Shown one piece after another: positions 1-11,505 of a DNA stretch of 64,000 nt (positions are counted from its first letter, which is position 1; each line of letters opens with the position of its first letter). The notes beneath the pieces were generated by a model that saw only the letters and a program-made list of their open reading frames with translations, did not search any database and was not told where the DNA came from. Source of the stretch: Sipunculus nudus (lineage: Eukaryota > Annelida > Sipuncula > Golfingiida > Sipunculidae); contig CM049309.1 of NCBI GenBank assembly GCA_026874595.1, positions 26,663,033 through 26,727,032 of the forward strand, read 5' to 3'. The position numbers were made by a program, and so were the translations under genes.

Positions 1-680
1 AAGTTAGTGCAACTAATGTTAGTAACTTATTAAGACACTACTGAACAGAAACACAGGTTCAGTTGAACACATTCAAACACAATATACTATATTAAACTGT
101 TAAACCTAATGAGTGCAATGCATGCTTCACTTCAGAATTAACTGGTTTCTGGAGATGCTAAATATCTCCTTTCCTTCAAACTGAAGAGTGATCAGGGTAA
201 ACCAGTTATGAAAGGACACCTTTACTAGTTTACTTGACAAAAGGCAGCTGGCTCTGAAAGGTAAAGGGCACAATGCTAGTTTACAGAGTTTCAGTTTATA
301 ACCCAAAACACACGGGTAAAGGACCACACAAACACACCCCTGTGAGGCTGTGACAGCAGTGGGCCAACACTGCCATGAGGTAGGACACAAAGTTACCTGG
401 CAAACCATTGATATCTTGACAAGTGAAACACTTGCATGGAGGAGAAAGATACATCAATGAAAATCCAGGCACAGGCCCCACACTTAATCTTGATTCTGGT
501 TAGGAACTTCCACCCATATAAAACCTCTTGTCAAGTGACCAAACAATTAAACTTGATGACACATGACATGGGCCCTTAGGTCTTCACCAAGGTGATGTTG
601 CCTATCAAAGGCTCTTGTAGGAATATTTAACATCCAAATTCCTTAACCGCAAAAAAAAACAAAAAAAAAAAACCAAAAAC
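1..680. other. Unassigned sequence, no gene recognised
   Basis: AT-rich sequence with two overlapping minus-strand open frames of 93 and 61 codons that match no family I recognise. One reading frame ends at a GT that could act as a donor (CCAG|GTAACT near 395-403), but no convincing acceptor or SMAP-like peptide goes with it. An A-rich run at about 650-680 leads into a degraded family-A start. Confidence 0.4.
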
Positions 681-1190
681 AAGAGACCCATGGGTCATGG
701 CGATCAGCAAACTTTGTAAAATTTTAGCTGATGCAAAATGTACTATTTTTTATATATAAGCATTAAAAAAGCTAAGAGGAAATGGCCCTGCTATTTGGTG
801 ATAATAAAATACTAAAATATGAACGCAAGATAAATACTGTATGTGTACTTTTATGGTCAACATCAAAGCTGCAGAAGTCTCTCATGATCATTCATTTGTA
901 AAACTATCAGTGTTTCAACTATGTGAGAGTATTTTGTGTTCAAAATACCCACTGGAAACATATGAAACCCTGTAAAATAATAAATAAGGAATAAAGTGGA
1001 GATGAGTGGTTGTAAAATAATACAGTTTATTAACTAAAATAATATGCTTTTAATAAAAATTAAAATTGTACATTTTCAAATGAGCATAAACTTAATCTAA
1101 TAAGCATATATTGTCCTCTGTTATATATGAAAATTTTGGCCTGAAACCATTGAATCATGCAATAAGGGGAAAAAGGTGATGGGCATGAGA
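681..1190 (+). mobile_element. Family-A element, degraded 5' part
   Basis: It starts with ACAAGAGACCCATGGGTCAT, a variant of the family-A start with the GACCCATGGGTC palindrome kept. The following sequence shares blocks such as GCTAAGAGGAAA with the copies at 19148, about 41930 and 63192. No 3' tail hairpin is present, so the copy is truncated before the next family-A start at 1219. Confidence 0.55.
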
Positions 1191-1218
1191 GTTATACGAA
1201 AGGATATATTGATAAACA

Positions 1219-2112
1219 AACAAGGGACCTGTGGGTCACGGCGCTCAGCTGATATTGACTGAGAATATTTTTACAAGGGACCCATGGGTCAAGGCGCTCA
1301 GCTGTTATTTATGATCATAAAATATGATTTTGAAGAAGGGGTAGACATGTAGTTTTGTGTGGTAATATAAGCTGATTTATGAGGATGATGGTGTTTAGCT
1401 CAAGTTATGTAAAGATTTTGATAATTGCAATTAATGGGCCAAATATATTTTAATTAAAAATTACTAATAGCATCATCTAAATTTTTTTAAAATAATATAA
1501 TTGAAATAAATGATTATTAAAATAATATCATAAATGCATTCATGAATGCATTCATGAATACATTTTAAAAGTATTTACACTTGCATTCAAATACTCTCTT
1601 TTTACATGTATTAGTATTTGTATTCATTTTCATGATGGAACTATTGAATATTTGTATTTATATTCAAATACAACTATAAAGTATATACTCAAGGTCTTGT
1701 ATTTATACAGTTTCAGTCAACTGAAACCTTTTGAGAATCCAGGATATACAAATTTCACAAATTTAAATAATGATTTAAATAAAGTACCTGGTTTTATAGC
1801 TTTAATTTATGAAAAAAAAAGATATTACATTCACCTTTGAATACTCTCACGTCACTGTCTACACACTCAACATAGCAGGACACTTATGAAAATTATTAAC
1901 ATTATAGACATCATAATGAAAACTTGTCTAAGATTTGATTTTTTTTATCACATTTGAATTTTTTTTAATATGTATCAGAAAAAAAAGAAAAGTGATCTCA
2001 GCTATCGAACTAATACATGTGTTAAAAATAACCCAAGGATCAAAACACCCAATACATTATACAAGGAGCAATCTGGATTGGGTATGTTTAATTTTATTAA
2101 CTGAAATAAAGG
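1219..2112 (+). mobile_element. Family-A element, 2.65-kb subfamily, two stacked starts, truncated
   Basis: Two family-A starts lie about 55 bp apart (1219 and 1273), each with the palindrome and CGCTCAGCTG arm. The body after the second start aligns by eye with the copies at 13660, 25221 and 45818, and with 44990-45660 further on. It carries the perfect 22-bp palindrome at 1538-1559. The 3' tail is missing; the copy ends where a Tigger-like end begins. Confidence 0.6.
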
Positions 2113-2117
2113 AATCA

Positions 2118-2330
2118 GTACAGTGAAACCCCACGCTGTGGACACCCGTCTGGGGCGGACACCCCGCCTAATGGAGAGTTTTTGGGCCGACCAAGCGTTT
2201 CTTCTTTTTTAAGAACCCCTCTGGGGCAGACACCCAGCTATTCAGGACAACAGACACTTTTTGTCCGCCCAATGGCTAAAATTACTCAGGCTAACGGACA
2301 CCCAAGCAGCCGCAACGATCATTGTCAGCA
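2118..2330 (+). mobile_element. Tigger/pogo-like DNA transposon end
   Basis: The sequence starts TA-CAGTGAAACCCCACGC and continues with repeated GGACACCC and GGCGGACACCCC blocks and a CAGACACTTTTTGTCC stretch. This is the usual form of Tigger/pogo-type (Tc1-mariner superfamily) termini, which use TA target sites. I did not find the matching inverted end downstream, so this looks like a solo end or an element broken by later insertions. Superfamily assignment is from recalled end sequences. Confidence 0.5.
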
Positions 2331-3238
2331 GAAATATTTTTAAAAAATTGCAAATATAGTCTGTGTCCGGTATGCCTTAAATCACTTAAATGTTCATATT
2401 ATTTAGGCATATATTGCCAAGACTATAAGACCAGGGATAGTTTTACTCAACATACATTATTTTTCAGCTGGATCATTTAAAAATATTTATCCTTTTATCC
2501 ATAGCAGTGCCCACATAATGACAGAATTCACGGATTTATTCATTCAGAATTCTGGCCACATTATTCTAACATAGGCCCAGGAGCGAGGATAATGTTGAAT
2601 ATCTGTTACCGGCCGGACAATACAAGTCACGGGTCACGACCTCTTGCCTGGACGGGGGCTCAGTTAGGTTTTCAGATCAAAGATGATCAAAGACGTTTAT
2701 AATGCACCTGTTTTGTGACTTGAGTGTTCAGTCATTGCTCAAAATGATTTAACTCACAATAATACACCCAGACGATTACTGTCACAGGTCTTGACCTCTC
2801 ACCTGGACCGGGAGCCCATCCCTGATCCTGAAACATTTGCCTCACAGAAATGAGTCCCACCTACCAATCATAAGGCCCATATGATATCTAACATTTATTT
2901 ATCACATTTGCTTATGACGCCAAGGATTTTTAACAGAACCTGAACAATATGTCGGGAATTCAATTTATTCCATAAGTGATTTTAATAACGGAAAGAGTGA
3001 GTAATTAAGAAATTTTATGGACCTAGTGCAGAAATACCCTGAGATGCCTACGAGTAAGTCCAGTCAATGTGGTCAATGTCAGAATATTATTTTCTCACAA
3101 TTAATGACGATAATGTTCAAGTTAATAATAGAAGCCTCATTTGAGAATAAAAATAAAACACAACAACTGGTTGCAATAAACTTTATACACATATAACATA
3201 TATGTAAGATAAATATTAGATAAAAAATAACAGTTTTC
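2331..3238. other. Unassigned sequence with a degenerate GC-rich repeat
   Basis: No gene recognised. Two similar blocks, about 2622-2660 and 2785-2820, share GTC(A/T)(C/T)GACCTC(T)-GCCTGGAC-GGGGGC-type sequence about 160 bp apart. They may be remnants of the same element that supplied the flanking Tigger-like end or the reverse transcriptase relic. Confidence 0.3.
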
Positions 3239-3595
3239 ATGGTTGTTTTAGTCCTATACTTGGTCTCAACCGGTACTCCTGGGCCTGACCCCCTCTGGGG
3301 CAAAACCAGAGGCCGGACAGGTGAAGGTGGTCCTAATGAGCCCCCCAGCCTTAAAGGGACACACCTGTGTAAATCTCGACTGGGGCAGTCTGAAAGAAGG
3401 AAATACTCTGACTTAGAAAACTTACCGAACGCCATGGGCGCAGCACCCAGATTAGATCCCCCTTTGGGATGTGAGTGGAGGTAGGGTGAGACGACAGATG
3501 TAGCTGATGTTACCAGAAGAGCATTTGTAACGGAAGTAGTGGGAGAGGGCTGTACGGTATGAAGGTCGACACCAAGGTGAGGTTGCCTAGGACAA
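3239..3595. other. GC-rich stretch beside the RT relic
   Basis: This block is clearly richer in G+C than its surroundings and open on both strands over about 80 codons (plus strand 3239-3484; minus strand 3079-3435). Neither translation is a family I can name. It directly follows the 3' end of the minus-strand reverse transcriptase relic, so it may be the next portion of the same retroelement after frameshifts. Confidence 0.35.
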
Positions 3596-4225
3596 TCAAA
3601 GCAAGACTGGTAGAAAAAACTTGGAGATGCAGGGCGAATGAGACAGTCTGGGCAATCTTGGTGACCGCCTCTGGAGGTAACCTGGGGGGCCCTCCGCTAA
3701 TTCTAACAGGACGCCCAATAATTGAATCGATTGATTGAGCTCTAACTGGGATTTCTCAGAGTTGATCATGAAACCCAGCACCTGAACTTAGCATAACACA
3801 ACCGACCTCTGAGCTAAGAAAACCGACCAATTTTGATGGTGTACCAACCAGTCGTCTAGATACGGGATAACTGAGATACCAAGGGAGCGCAAATGGACAG
3901 AGACTGTTTCTACCAGCTGTGTGAATATCCAGGAGGCAGGGCTGAGCCAAAAGGTTAGCATCTGAAACTGATATATGCGACCCTGGTAAGTGAATCGCAG
4001 AAAGGGTCATTTGGCAGGATGCACTGGAACGTGAAAATAAGCGTCCTTGAGGTTGAGTGTAAACGTCCAGTCGCAGTGTCAAACCATACCAAGTACCGAC
4101 TGGACATGAAACATCGGAAAATGAGGTGTGATGACTCTCTTGTTGAGAGATTTGAGGTCTATGGTATGACGCAACTGACCGTTTGATTTCTTTATCAGAA
4201 AAAGGTGAGAATAACAAGGGACCCA
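3596..4225 (-). pseudogene. Broken DIRS-like reverse transcriptase
   Basis: The minus strand carries ordered reverse transcriptase landmarks: KKSNGQLR and IDLKSLN near 4143-4193, NLKDAYFHVPVHP near 4009-4054, the catalytic block YLDDWLV at 3842-3862, and LGFMINSEKSQL near 3745-3780. The DLKDAYFHVP and PYLDDWLV wording is typical of DIRS-type (tyrosine-recombinase) retrotransposons, while gypsy types usually have Y(I/V)DDIL. The reading frame shifts between the first two blocks. In-frame stops lie after the HPAK segment and between the YLDD block and the LGFMINSEK block, so it is not functional. The upstream part is cut off by a family-A element starting at 4213. Recombinase and RNase H were not identified. 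Confidence 0.8.
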
Positions 4226-4849
4226 TCAGTCACAGCTGATTGTGATTGGACTATGAATGTATCACAATGGTGATACTATATCAAGTCAATAAAGCTTATA
4301 AATATAATAAAAATGTTGGGCTATTATAAAAGAATATAATGTAATATGTGAGTAAATGATATATGAAATAACCTGACTTTTGGATTAATAGAGTAAAATA
4401 TAGTGGTCTATTTTTAATTTATTTAGGAGGGACTGAAAAAGCAATATATTTGAGCAAATATGAATGCCATAACAGCAGTAATAAACAGTAGTAGAATGAT
4501 GATAAGGCTATTTGTTGAAGGATCTATAGTGTACTGAAGTCTGCAAGATTTCAATTTGACAGAAATGATCAGTGTTATGATTAACTATGCTGATGAGGGG
4601 ATTTATGAATTTGTGACTGTATGACACAATATCTCTTCAGTCTTGACAAGGTACATTATTTTGATGCTCACTACGTCTACATATTACACAATATTGACAT
4701 AAATTCTGGCATGTACATAGGTACCTATGGATAAATAGTTATACAAAATATAAAAGTATGAATATATCTGATTCATCTTGTTTTTGTTTACTGAGGCTGA
4801 AATTGGGATGGGGTTTGGAGAAGGTAACAGTGAGGGCAGCAAGGAGGTG

Positions 4850-4854
<5 letters not shown>

Positions 4855-4893
<39 letters not shown>
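4855..4893. repeat. (GA)n microsatellite
   Basis: A nearly pure GAGAGA run inside a family-A copy. The paralogous copy has the same motif at 43497-43542, with different length and interruptions. Confidence 0.95.
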
Positions 4894-4897
<4 letters not shown>

Positions 4898-5732
4898 ATT
4901 CAACAGCACTTAAACACCTGGAAGGTTAAAATCTAAAATATTATGAAAAGTAGATAAGTTCTGATTGGAAGAGGTAATCTTGGCCATGGTTGGTTGATAT
5001 GATTGAAGAAATTGTTGCAAATGATATTTTGAGATCTGACCAAGTATTTCCATTGGTTACCTTTTTGATAAGCTGTTGACAGTTCAAAAGTTTACACATT
5101 TGTCTAATGAGATCCAATTTTGTAATAAATCTATTTTTCTATATTATCATATGTATACAGTAGCCATAAAGTCCCCACTGAACAGGTGGAAGGACTTGAT
5201 GGGGGGGAGGGGGTTATGATGGGAGTTACAACACCTCAGTCTCTCTATGTATTATCTTTAATTATTAAATTTTATGGAATAGCAATACAACTGTTGTTCA
5301 CAGTGCCAAAGAGCAAGGACTCAGTGGAATGGGGGAAGGGGATGGTGGGAGTTACAACACTCTTGCATATACATACAGGATATGAAATTTAATTCAACAG
5401 TGCTTACAGGGAAAAAAGTTTATTCATAATTATTAAATATTAAAGCTGGCAGAAAGGTGGAGAAACAAAGCAAATAATTTTAATTCCCATTCTTCTGAGC
5501 AAGGAAAAAATTAACAATATTTGCTTATTCCTTTTTTTTTCAATACATCATTTTTTTCCAGGTTTAAAAATGTAACTATACATTTACAGTATGACATATA
5601 TATATGAATATTTCAATTGATTCACATTTCTAAACTGCTTCAATATTTATAGCTTATTATCTGGTTTATAGTACCTGTCAACAGAATGGGGAGCAGGGAG
5701 GAAGGAAGGCTTAAGGATGAGAGAGAATTGGA

Positions 5733-5802
5733 GAGAAAGAGAGAGAGAAAGAGAGAGACAGCAAGCTAGACTGTCATGGAGAGAGAGAGAGAGAGAGAGA
5801 GG
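5733..5802. repeat. (GA)n microsatellite, interrupted
   Basis: GA-rich tract broken by GACAGCAAGCTAGACTGTCATG, present in the paralogous position at 44417-44577 in a longer form. Confidence 0.9.
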
Positions 5803-6277
5803 CTCTCTGGTAATTACTGGTTGACCCAGCCTGACCCAGACAATCAGAGAGGCAGTATCTAGGCCAGGAGTTGAACGGGTATGTAACACTGCCTAGCATA
5901 CTGCATTTCTCTGACTTGATGTAAACAATCAAGACATGGTGCATGAAAACTTGAATGAAATCTACAGTTTTTGATCAATTGGTTTCAAATTTCAGATATT
6001 AATAGATGAAATACTTATGTGTACATGCTGTGAAAATTAAATCCACAGCACTAACAGGAAAAGAAATGTCCATTGTAAGTCATGTTAATTATCATGCATG
6101 CTTTATATAAAGCAGTTAACTGTTATTCAATAATTACAGGTTGCACATAACCAAAAGTACCACTAGCACAAATGATATGAGAATGAACTATTCATTAAAA
6201 AATTAATTGCAATTATAGGGCAAAACATAATTTTAATTAAAAAATATTAAAAGTATCATCTGAAAATATTTTTTTAA

Positions 6278-8355
6278 CTAGACATTTCTTGGCACTGCAG
6301 GTGCCAGAGTATCCCTAGACATAGTACGCCCCCCCCCCCCCCCCCCTTTAAGAATAGGCCCCCATTTTTAGCAGCATATACTGACACTTGGCAAGCAATT
6401 ATTGTTTCTTCATCTACCAATCCACAATCTTTTTAAAAGTTGTTGTTCCTGTGACCTTGACCTTTTGGCACATCACAAGGCTATCCAAGATCTTCTGTCA
6501 CCTTGATTTTGGGACCAATCCATGCAAATGATCTTGAGATACCCTAAATTGATATTGATCATCCACTTTTTTATATAAATCAATAGAGGTCTAGATTTAT
6601 TGATGGGTTTGAAATCCATGTATTAATCCAAGCTTGAATTATCATCTCGGGATCTAATTTTTGGACAGATGGCTCCTGTGACCTTCACCTTTGACCTTGT
6701 GACCTCACAGTTGACAGGCGTCTTCCTCTATTGGCAGGGGAACTGTATGTGCAAGATGAAATGTCTGAGATGAAATGTTTGGCTGAAAATGCATCCACAA
6801 TCTTTTTAAAGATGTATCCTGTGACCTTGACCTTTGACCTCATGACCCCAAAATCAATTTGGGTCTTGCTTTTCCAATGGGACATATACAAGTCAAGTTT
6901 GAAATCTATACATCAATAAAAGCAGGAATTTTCATCCAGAACTAATTTTTGGACAGATGTCTCCTGTGACCTTCACCTTTGACCTTGTGACCTCAAAATT
7001 GATAGGGTTCTTCCTCTCTTGGCAGGTGAACTATATGTGCAAGATGAAAGATCTGACATGAAATGTTTGGCTGGAAATGCATCCACAATCTTTTTAAAGA
7101 TGTGTCCTGTGACCTTGACCTTTGACCTCATGACCCCAAAATCAATTCGGGTCTTGCTTTTCCAATGGGACATATACAAGTCAAGTTTGAAATCCATACA
7201 TCAATAAAAGCAGGAATTATCATCCAGAAACTAATTTTGGACAGATGGCTCCTGTGACCTTCACCTTTGACCTTGTGACCTCAAAATTGATAGGGGTCTT
7301 CCTCTATTGGCAGATGAACTATATGTGCAAGATGAAAGATCTGAGATGAAATGTTTGGCTGAAAATGCATCCACAATCTTTTTAAAGATGTGTCCTGTGA
7401 CCTTGACCTTTGACCTCATGACCCCAAAATCAATTGGAGTCTTGCTTTTTCAATGGGACATATATAAGTCAAGTTTAGAAACAATACATCAATAAAAGCA
7501 GGATTTATCATCCAGAAACTAATTTTTTGACAGATAGCTCCTGTGGCCTTGACCTTTGACCTTGTGACCCCAAAATTGATATGGATCATCCACTATTGGC
7601 AAGTAAGCTATATATTCAAGATGGAAGACCTGGGATGAAAGTTTGGCTTAAAATGCATCCACAGTATCTTTTAAGATGCGAGTCCAGTGACCTTGACCTT
7701 TGACCTCATGACCCTATAACCTATAGGGTTCTTACTTTAGTGGTGAGTCATACAAAAGTCACGTTTGAAATCCATATGGCTATCAACACTGGAGATATCA
7801 TAAGAGGTGTTTGATTTTCACTGAATATGGTCACATTAAAGGTCAAGGCCACTCTCATGGTAAAGGTCATGACCCAAATGTAAATAGACCTCATCCCATA
7901 ACCCATCTCTCTACATGTGCATAATATAAAAGAAATCTGTCCATTAGTTTTTGACTTATAATGCTTACTGTCAAGTGGCAATTATGGGGGTATTAAAAGG
8001 CGTAAAAACAAGAAAAGGATAATTGGTGGCGCCACCGGTTTCCGGTATATCACAAGGCTATCCAAGATCTTCGGTCACCATGATTTTTGGACCAGTCCAT
8101 GCAAGCTTACTTGAGATATTTAAGAATTTGTGTTATTTTCAGCAAAAATGGACCTATTAAAGGTCAAGGTCACTCTCCTAGCATAGGTCATTACCACATT
8201 TTAAATAGGCTTCTTCCCCTTACCTATATCTATACAAATGTAATGTTTGAAAAAGATCAGTGGAATATATTTGAGTTATCCCACTCACAAGGTTTTTCTG
8301 CGGTGGCGGCGGGACCGTCGTGAAACCATAGTATCCCGACTTTGTCTGGGGATAC
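6278..8355 (+). mobile_element. Family-C element, copy 1 (full length)
   Basis: The 5' end is CTAGACATTTCTTGGCACTG with a GGCACTGCAGGTGCC hairpin, then the arm GTATCCCTAGACA and a C15-18 run. The 3' end is a hairpin (8331-8355) closing with CTGGGGATAC, the inverted repeat of the 5' arm. Between them lies a tandem array of 288-bp units and unique sequence with a GGTGGCGCCACC palindrome at 8025. There is no coding capacity beyond short repeat frames, so it is non-autonomous. It sits inside a family-A copy whose undisturbed equivalents show no long target duplication. I infer a Helitron2/Helentron-like element. Confidence 0.75.
6657..7545 (+). repeat. 288-bp tandem array in C copy 1
   Basis: Three successive units repeat at exactly 288 bp (the same open frame begins at 6731, 7019 and 7307), followed by a more diverged unit. 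Each unit has two clusters of TGACCT half-sites: TGACCTTCACCTTTGACCT, and TGACCTTGACCTTTGACCT at 6822, 7110, 7398 and 7688. The 62-codon frames in each unit exist because 288 is a multiple of three; they are not genes. Confidence 0.92.
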
Positions 8356-8540
8356 AATAATATAACTGAAATAAATAATTATTAAAATATTATTAAAAAT
8401 ATATTCATGAATGTATTAATGAATACATTTTGAAAGTATTTGCACTCAAATGCTTTCTTTTTACATGTATTAGTATTTTTATTAATTTTCATTATCAAAC
8501 TATTGAATATTTGTAATCATATTTGAATACAATTACACTG
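8356..8540 (+). mobile_element. Family-A element, right part resumed after family C
   Basis: The sequence picks up at AATAATATAACTGAAATAAAT, matching what follows the same point in the uninterrupted copies near 1490 and 45045. It includes a decayed form of the 22-bp palindrome (ATTCATGAATGTATTAATGAAT would be its place, about 8403-8424). Confidence 0.65.
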
Positions 8541-9590
8541 AAAGCACATGTACAAATGGACGCAACTGCAAAACGATTGCAGATGGCACCACCAGTCTTG
8601 AGTAAAAGATGATGGAGTGCAAAATCTATGGATAGGCACAATTTCAGGCCAATAGGACAAATCACTCCTCAGAAAAGGCCATTAATTTATTCTACATGAA
8701 CGGGAAGGTAAGTGGCGCCACCTGTCTGGTTTACGAGAAAACTTTCCAAGATGGATGGACATGTCATATTTCCGACCAATACCTTGAACCAATCCGGAGA
8801 TATGAGCAATTTATACCCAAAGCACATGTACAGATGGACGCCACCGCAAACAATGTACATGCACAATTTCAGCCCAACCTGTCCATAAGATTTAGGCAGT
8901 ACTGTCAAGTGGCAATGATGGGGAATTAAAAGGCACAAAAACAAGAGAAAGACAGAAGGTGGCGCCACCTGTCTTCCGCAAAAGACAAAACTATTCAAGA
9001 TCTTTTGGTCAATTTGATTTTTGGACCAATTCATGCATCCCTTATTAAGATATTTATGATTTTGTGTGATGTTTACCATATATGGCAATATTCAAGGTCA
9101 AGGCCACCCTCAAAGAAAAGGTCATGACCCCAATTTAAAAATACATCATCCCATAACCAATGACTATGTATATATTCATTATACGAAAGAAATCTGTCCA
9201 ATAGTTTTTGACTTATAACGCTCACAGTATTGTTAAGTGGTTATGAAGGGGGTATTAAACGGCACAAAAACTAGAAAAGGATAACAGGTGGAGCCACCAG
9301 TTTTCGGTTCATGACAACACTATCCAAGATCTTCAGTCAATTGATTTTTGGATCAATCCATGCAAGATTTCTGAGATATTTAAGAATTTGTGTGATTTTC
9401 CCAAAAAATGGACCTGTTCAAGGTCAAGGTCACTCTCCTAGTAAAGGTCATGACCCCATTTTAAATAGGCTGTGTCCTCTCACCTATATCTATGCACATG
9501 TCAAGTTTGGTAAAGATCTGTGAAATATTTTTTTAGTTATCTCATCCAAATGAAATCTCTGCGGCAGCTGCGAAAATGATGCAACCGTGC
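8541..9590 (+). mobile_element. Family-C-related fragment without ends
   Basis: It contains GCACATGTACAGATGGACGC, TGGCGCCACC (8711, 8958), and two diverged copies of the ..TTCAAGGTCAAGGyCACTCTC.. block (about 9090 and 9418) also seen near the 3' end of both full C copies. Neither terminal hairpin is present. The tail GCGGCAGCTGCG at about 9560 corresponds to the GCGGCGGCGGGACC just before the C 3' hairpin. Confidence 0.55.
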
Positions 9591-10962
9591 TTAAAGACCG
9601 AGTGCCACTATAAATACCAGGGGGCGTTACTGGGCAACATGGAGTTTAACATAATATCTGCAACTGTTCACTTGGGCTCTGACTGTAATCTGAATATTTG
9701 CTAGGAAGAAAGATGTGACCAGAGCTGTATTTTGGCAGACATGTTCCTAGTGCTGCAAGTAACTGAAATAAATTATCATTTCTAGGTCAATTTATGTGGT
9801 TTCTGCAGGAAAATGAATTATATGTGCCCATGCTAGTCCCAGTTCAAATTTAGCGGGGGAGGTGCACAGCCACAGCAGGAGCCAATCAGTTAGCAGCCAT
9901 GATGTGTATAAACAACAGCACGTGGCTTTGTGCACAAGCAGGCCTGCAATGTCATTAGTCAGTGACTGACTTTGTTCCAAATACTGGTACTCACCAGAAC
10001 AAGCTCTGCTGAAACTCCATTCACCATACAAATCCATATTGGGATTTAAATGTTAACTTTATAAGCCCAGTTTAAATCAATTAAACCTTGATGAACAGGA
10101 TGATAGTACACACTACACAGTCACATGAACATATACACCAAGTTTCTGAGTGAAGCTGTGGCTTGGCTGAATAAAAATTCTGGGTCAGTTTATTGCTAGG
10201 CCATGGACAGGAAACATGAACCACATTGGGTTACTTCAATAATGTTAGAAATTTCTCATTTACTAAGGGAAACAGACAGCAACATTTGTTGAATAGATTT
10301 TAGTGAGTCAACTTGAGATGAAGCTGAAGTATTTTAAAGCCTGTATGATGGTGAGAAAAACCTCTTTTGGAGTTATTGTTAACAGAAGAAAACTCAAATT
10401 AATAGCAGGCAAAATGAATTGGAAAATATGCATGAAAAATACATTTAACCACATAATTTTCTTGTGATGCCTCTGAAACATGCTTTCCAGATTCCAGCTT
10501 GTATACGTCTTACAATCAAGCCATTCATCTTGATTTACCCTTGGAGTTCTGAGCTAGCAAGGTGACAGGCACAGGGGGATTTCTGCAATGTGTAATGTCA
10601 CATACACAGGCAACCCTCAGTAAGAGGGTATCTGTTGGTATCTGTTCATTACTATCATCTTCCTCGGGTTACTCAAAAGCATATATATATATATGATAAA
10701 ACAGGGTTCATATTCATGTATTGTCCCATGTCATTATTGAAATGATTATACATTAATTGGGACCCAGGGAGACATGAAGATATTTACTGATTCACACCCA
10801 TACACAGCTAACCAGCACAGAAGGATACACTACATGTATACATGTCAGCAGTAAGCCACGTGCTCAGGCTGATGTCTGTATATGATAAGCTTGCCTCTGG
10901 CTGTCAGTCACAGTCACATGACTCCAAAGCGAACCGGATGGTTCAAGAACTCAGCCTTTAAA

Positions 10963-10965
<3 letters not shown>
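9591..10965. other. Unassigned sequence, no gene recognised
   Basis: Mostly non-repetitive within this window. An 81-codon minus-strand frame at 9792-10037 matches nothing I recognise and lacks splice or start context. A short (AT)n run is at about 10680-10694. No SMAP-like Met/Gln/Pro-rich exon was found on the minus strand here. Confidence 0.45.

Positions 10966-11010
<45 letters not shown>
10966..11010. repeat. (AT)n microsatellite
   Basis: About 40 bp of AT dinucleotides with one TTT interruption, directly against a family-C 3' end. Confidence 0.95.
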
Positions 11011-11011
<1 letters not shown>

Positions 11012-11041
11012 GTATCTCCAGACTTTGTCTGGCGATACAAT
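11011..11041 (+). mobile_element. Family-C 3' terminus, solo
   Basis: GTATCTCC and GGCGATAC arms around GACTTTGTCT form the same terminal hairpin as at 8331-8355 and 25078-25104, here with one change in each arm. No C body or 5' end lies upstream; an (AT)n run stands in its place. Confidence 0.7.
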
Positions 11042-11505
11042 GATGTTATATCCCTGAAAAAAAGTATTTAGCTTCAACCATTCTTATGTTAAGTGAGTAA
11101 ATATAATTCCTGATTTATATAAGTTGCATTATGTTTGGGCCCTAAACTTCCACAAATTCTGACCTACTGACCTAATTTTTGGTATGTACATAGGAAATGT
11201 ATGGAAGAATATGCATATTTACAATGATCAAATTCAGATCAGTGGTTTTGATATTAGGCAGTCTTAAGGTGTAACAGTGGTTTTATTAAGGAAAATGGAG
11301 GTTTTTTCTTAATATCTCGAAGGAACAAAGGCCTAATGACCCAATTTTCAGTATGGTAGGAGATTTTGGAGACATCTAACTGTATGCCATATTTCAGATA
11401 TATAGGTCCAACGGTTTCAAAACATGCCAGTTTAACAGATGGTCGGACAGACAGACAGACATCCAATGGACAAGGGACCACGATTATAGCTCAGATGACT
11501 TATGA
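11042..11505 (+). mobile_element. Family-A tail fragment
   Basis: It shares the family-A 3' body (TTATATCCCTGAAAAAA, CATTATGTTTGGGCCC, GACATCTAACTGTATGCC, CAAAACrTGCCAGT) and the GGACAGACAGACAG microsatellite, then CACGATTATAGCTCAGATGA. The terminal hairpin decays after TGACTTATGATCTGA, so this end is degenerate. Confidence 0.65.

Larger units (their letters stand above)
4213..6277 (+). mobile_element. Family-A element, left part, interrupted by family C
   Basis: It begins AACAAGGGACCCATCAGTCA and is paralogous to the sequence from 41288 onward (shared ATTGTGATTtGACTAT start, GA microsatellites at matching places, shared GGTTGCmCATAaCCAAAAGTAC block near 6140 and 44910). The sequence breaks off at 6277 where C copy 1 is inserted and resumes at 8356. 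It contains GA runs at 4855-4893 and 5733-5802. Open frames across these GA runs encode only Leu/Ser repeats. Confidence 0.65.

Noticed and set aside
4684-4899. Open frames with long Ser/Leu runs over GA microsatellites (also 5647-5889, 43392-43589, 44362-44622).
   Set aside because: They are translations of (GA)n on the opposite strand and lack any other coding sign.
6731-7495. Repeated 62-codon frames starting MAGELYVQDE, also at 23482 and 24051.
   Set aside because: They are frames within the 288-bp tandem unit, with stops at the same place in each, and the unit belongs to a non-coding element.
9792-10037. An 81-codon minus-strand frame.
   Set aside because: No family resemblance, low-complexity Leu/Cys/Trp content and no splice signals.
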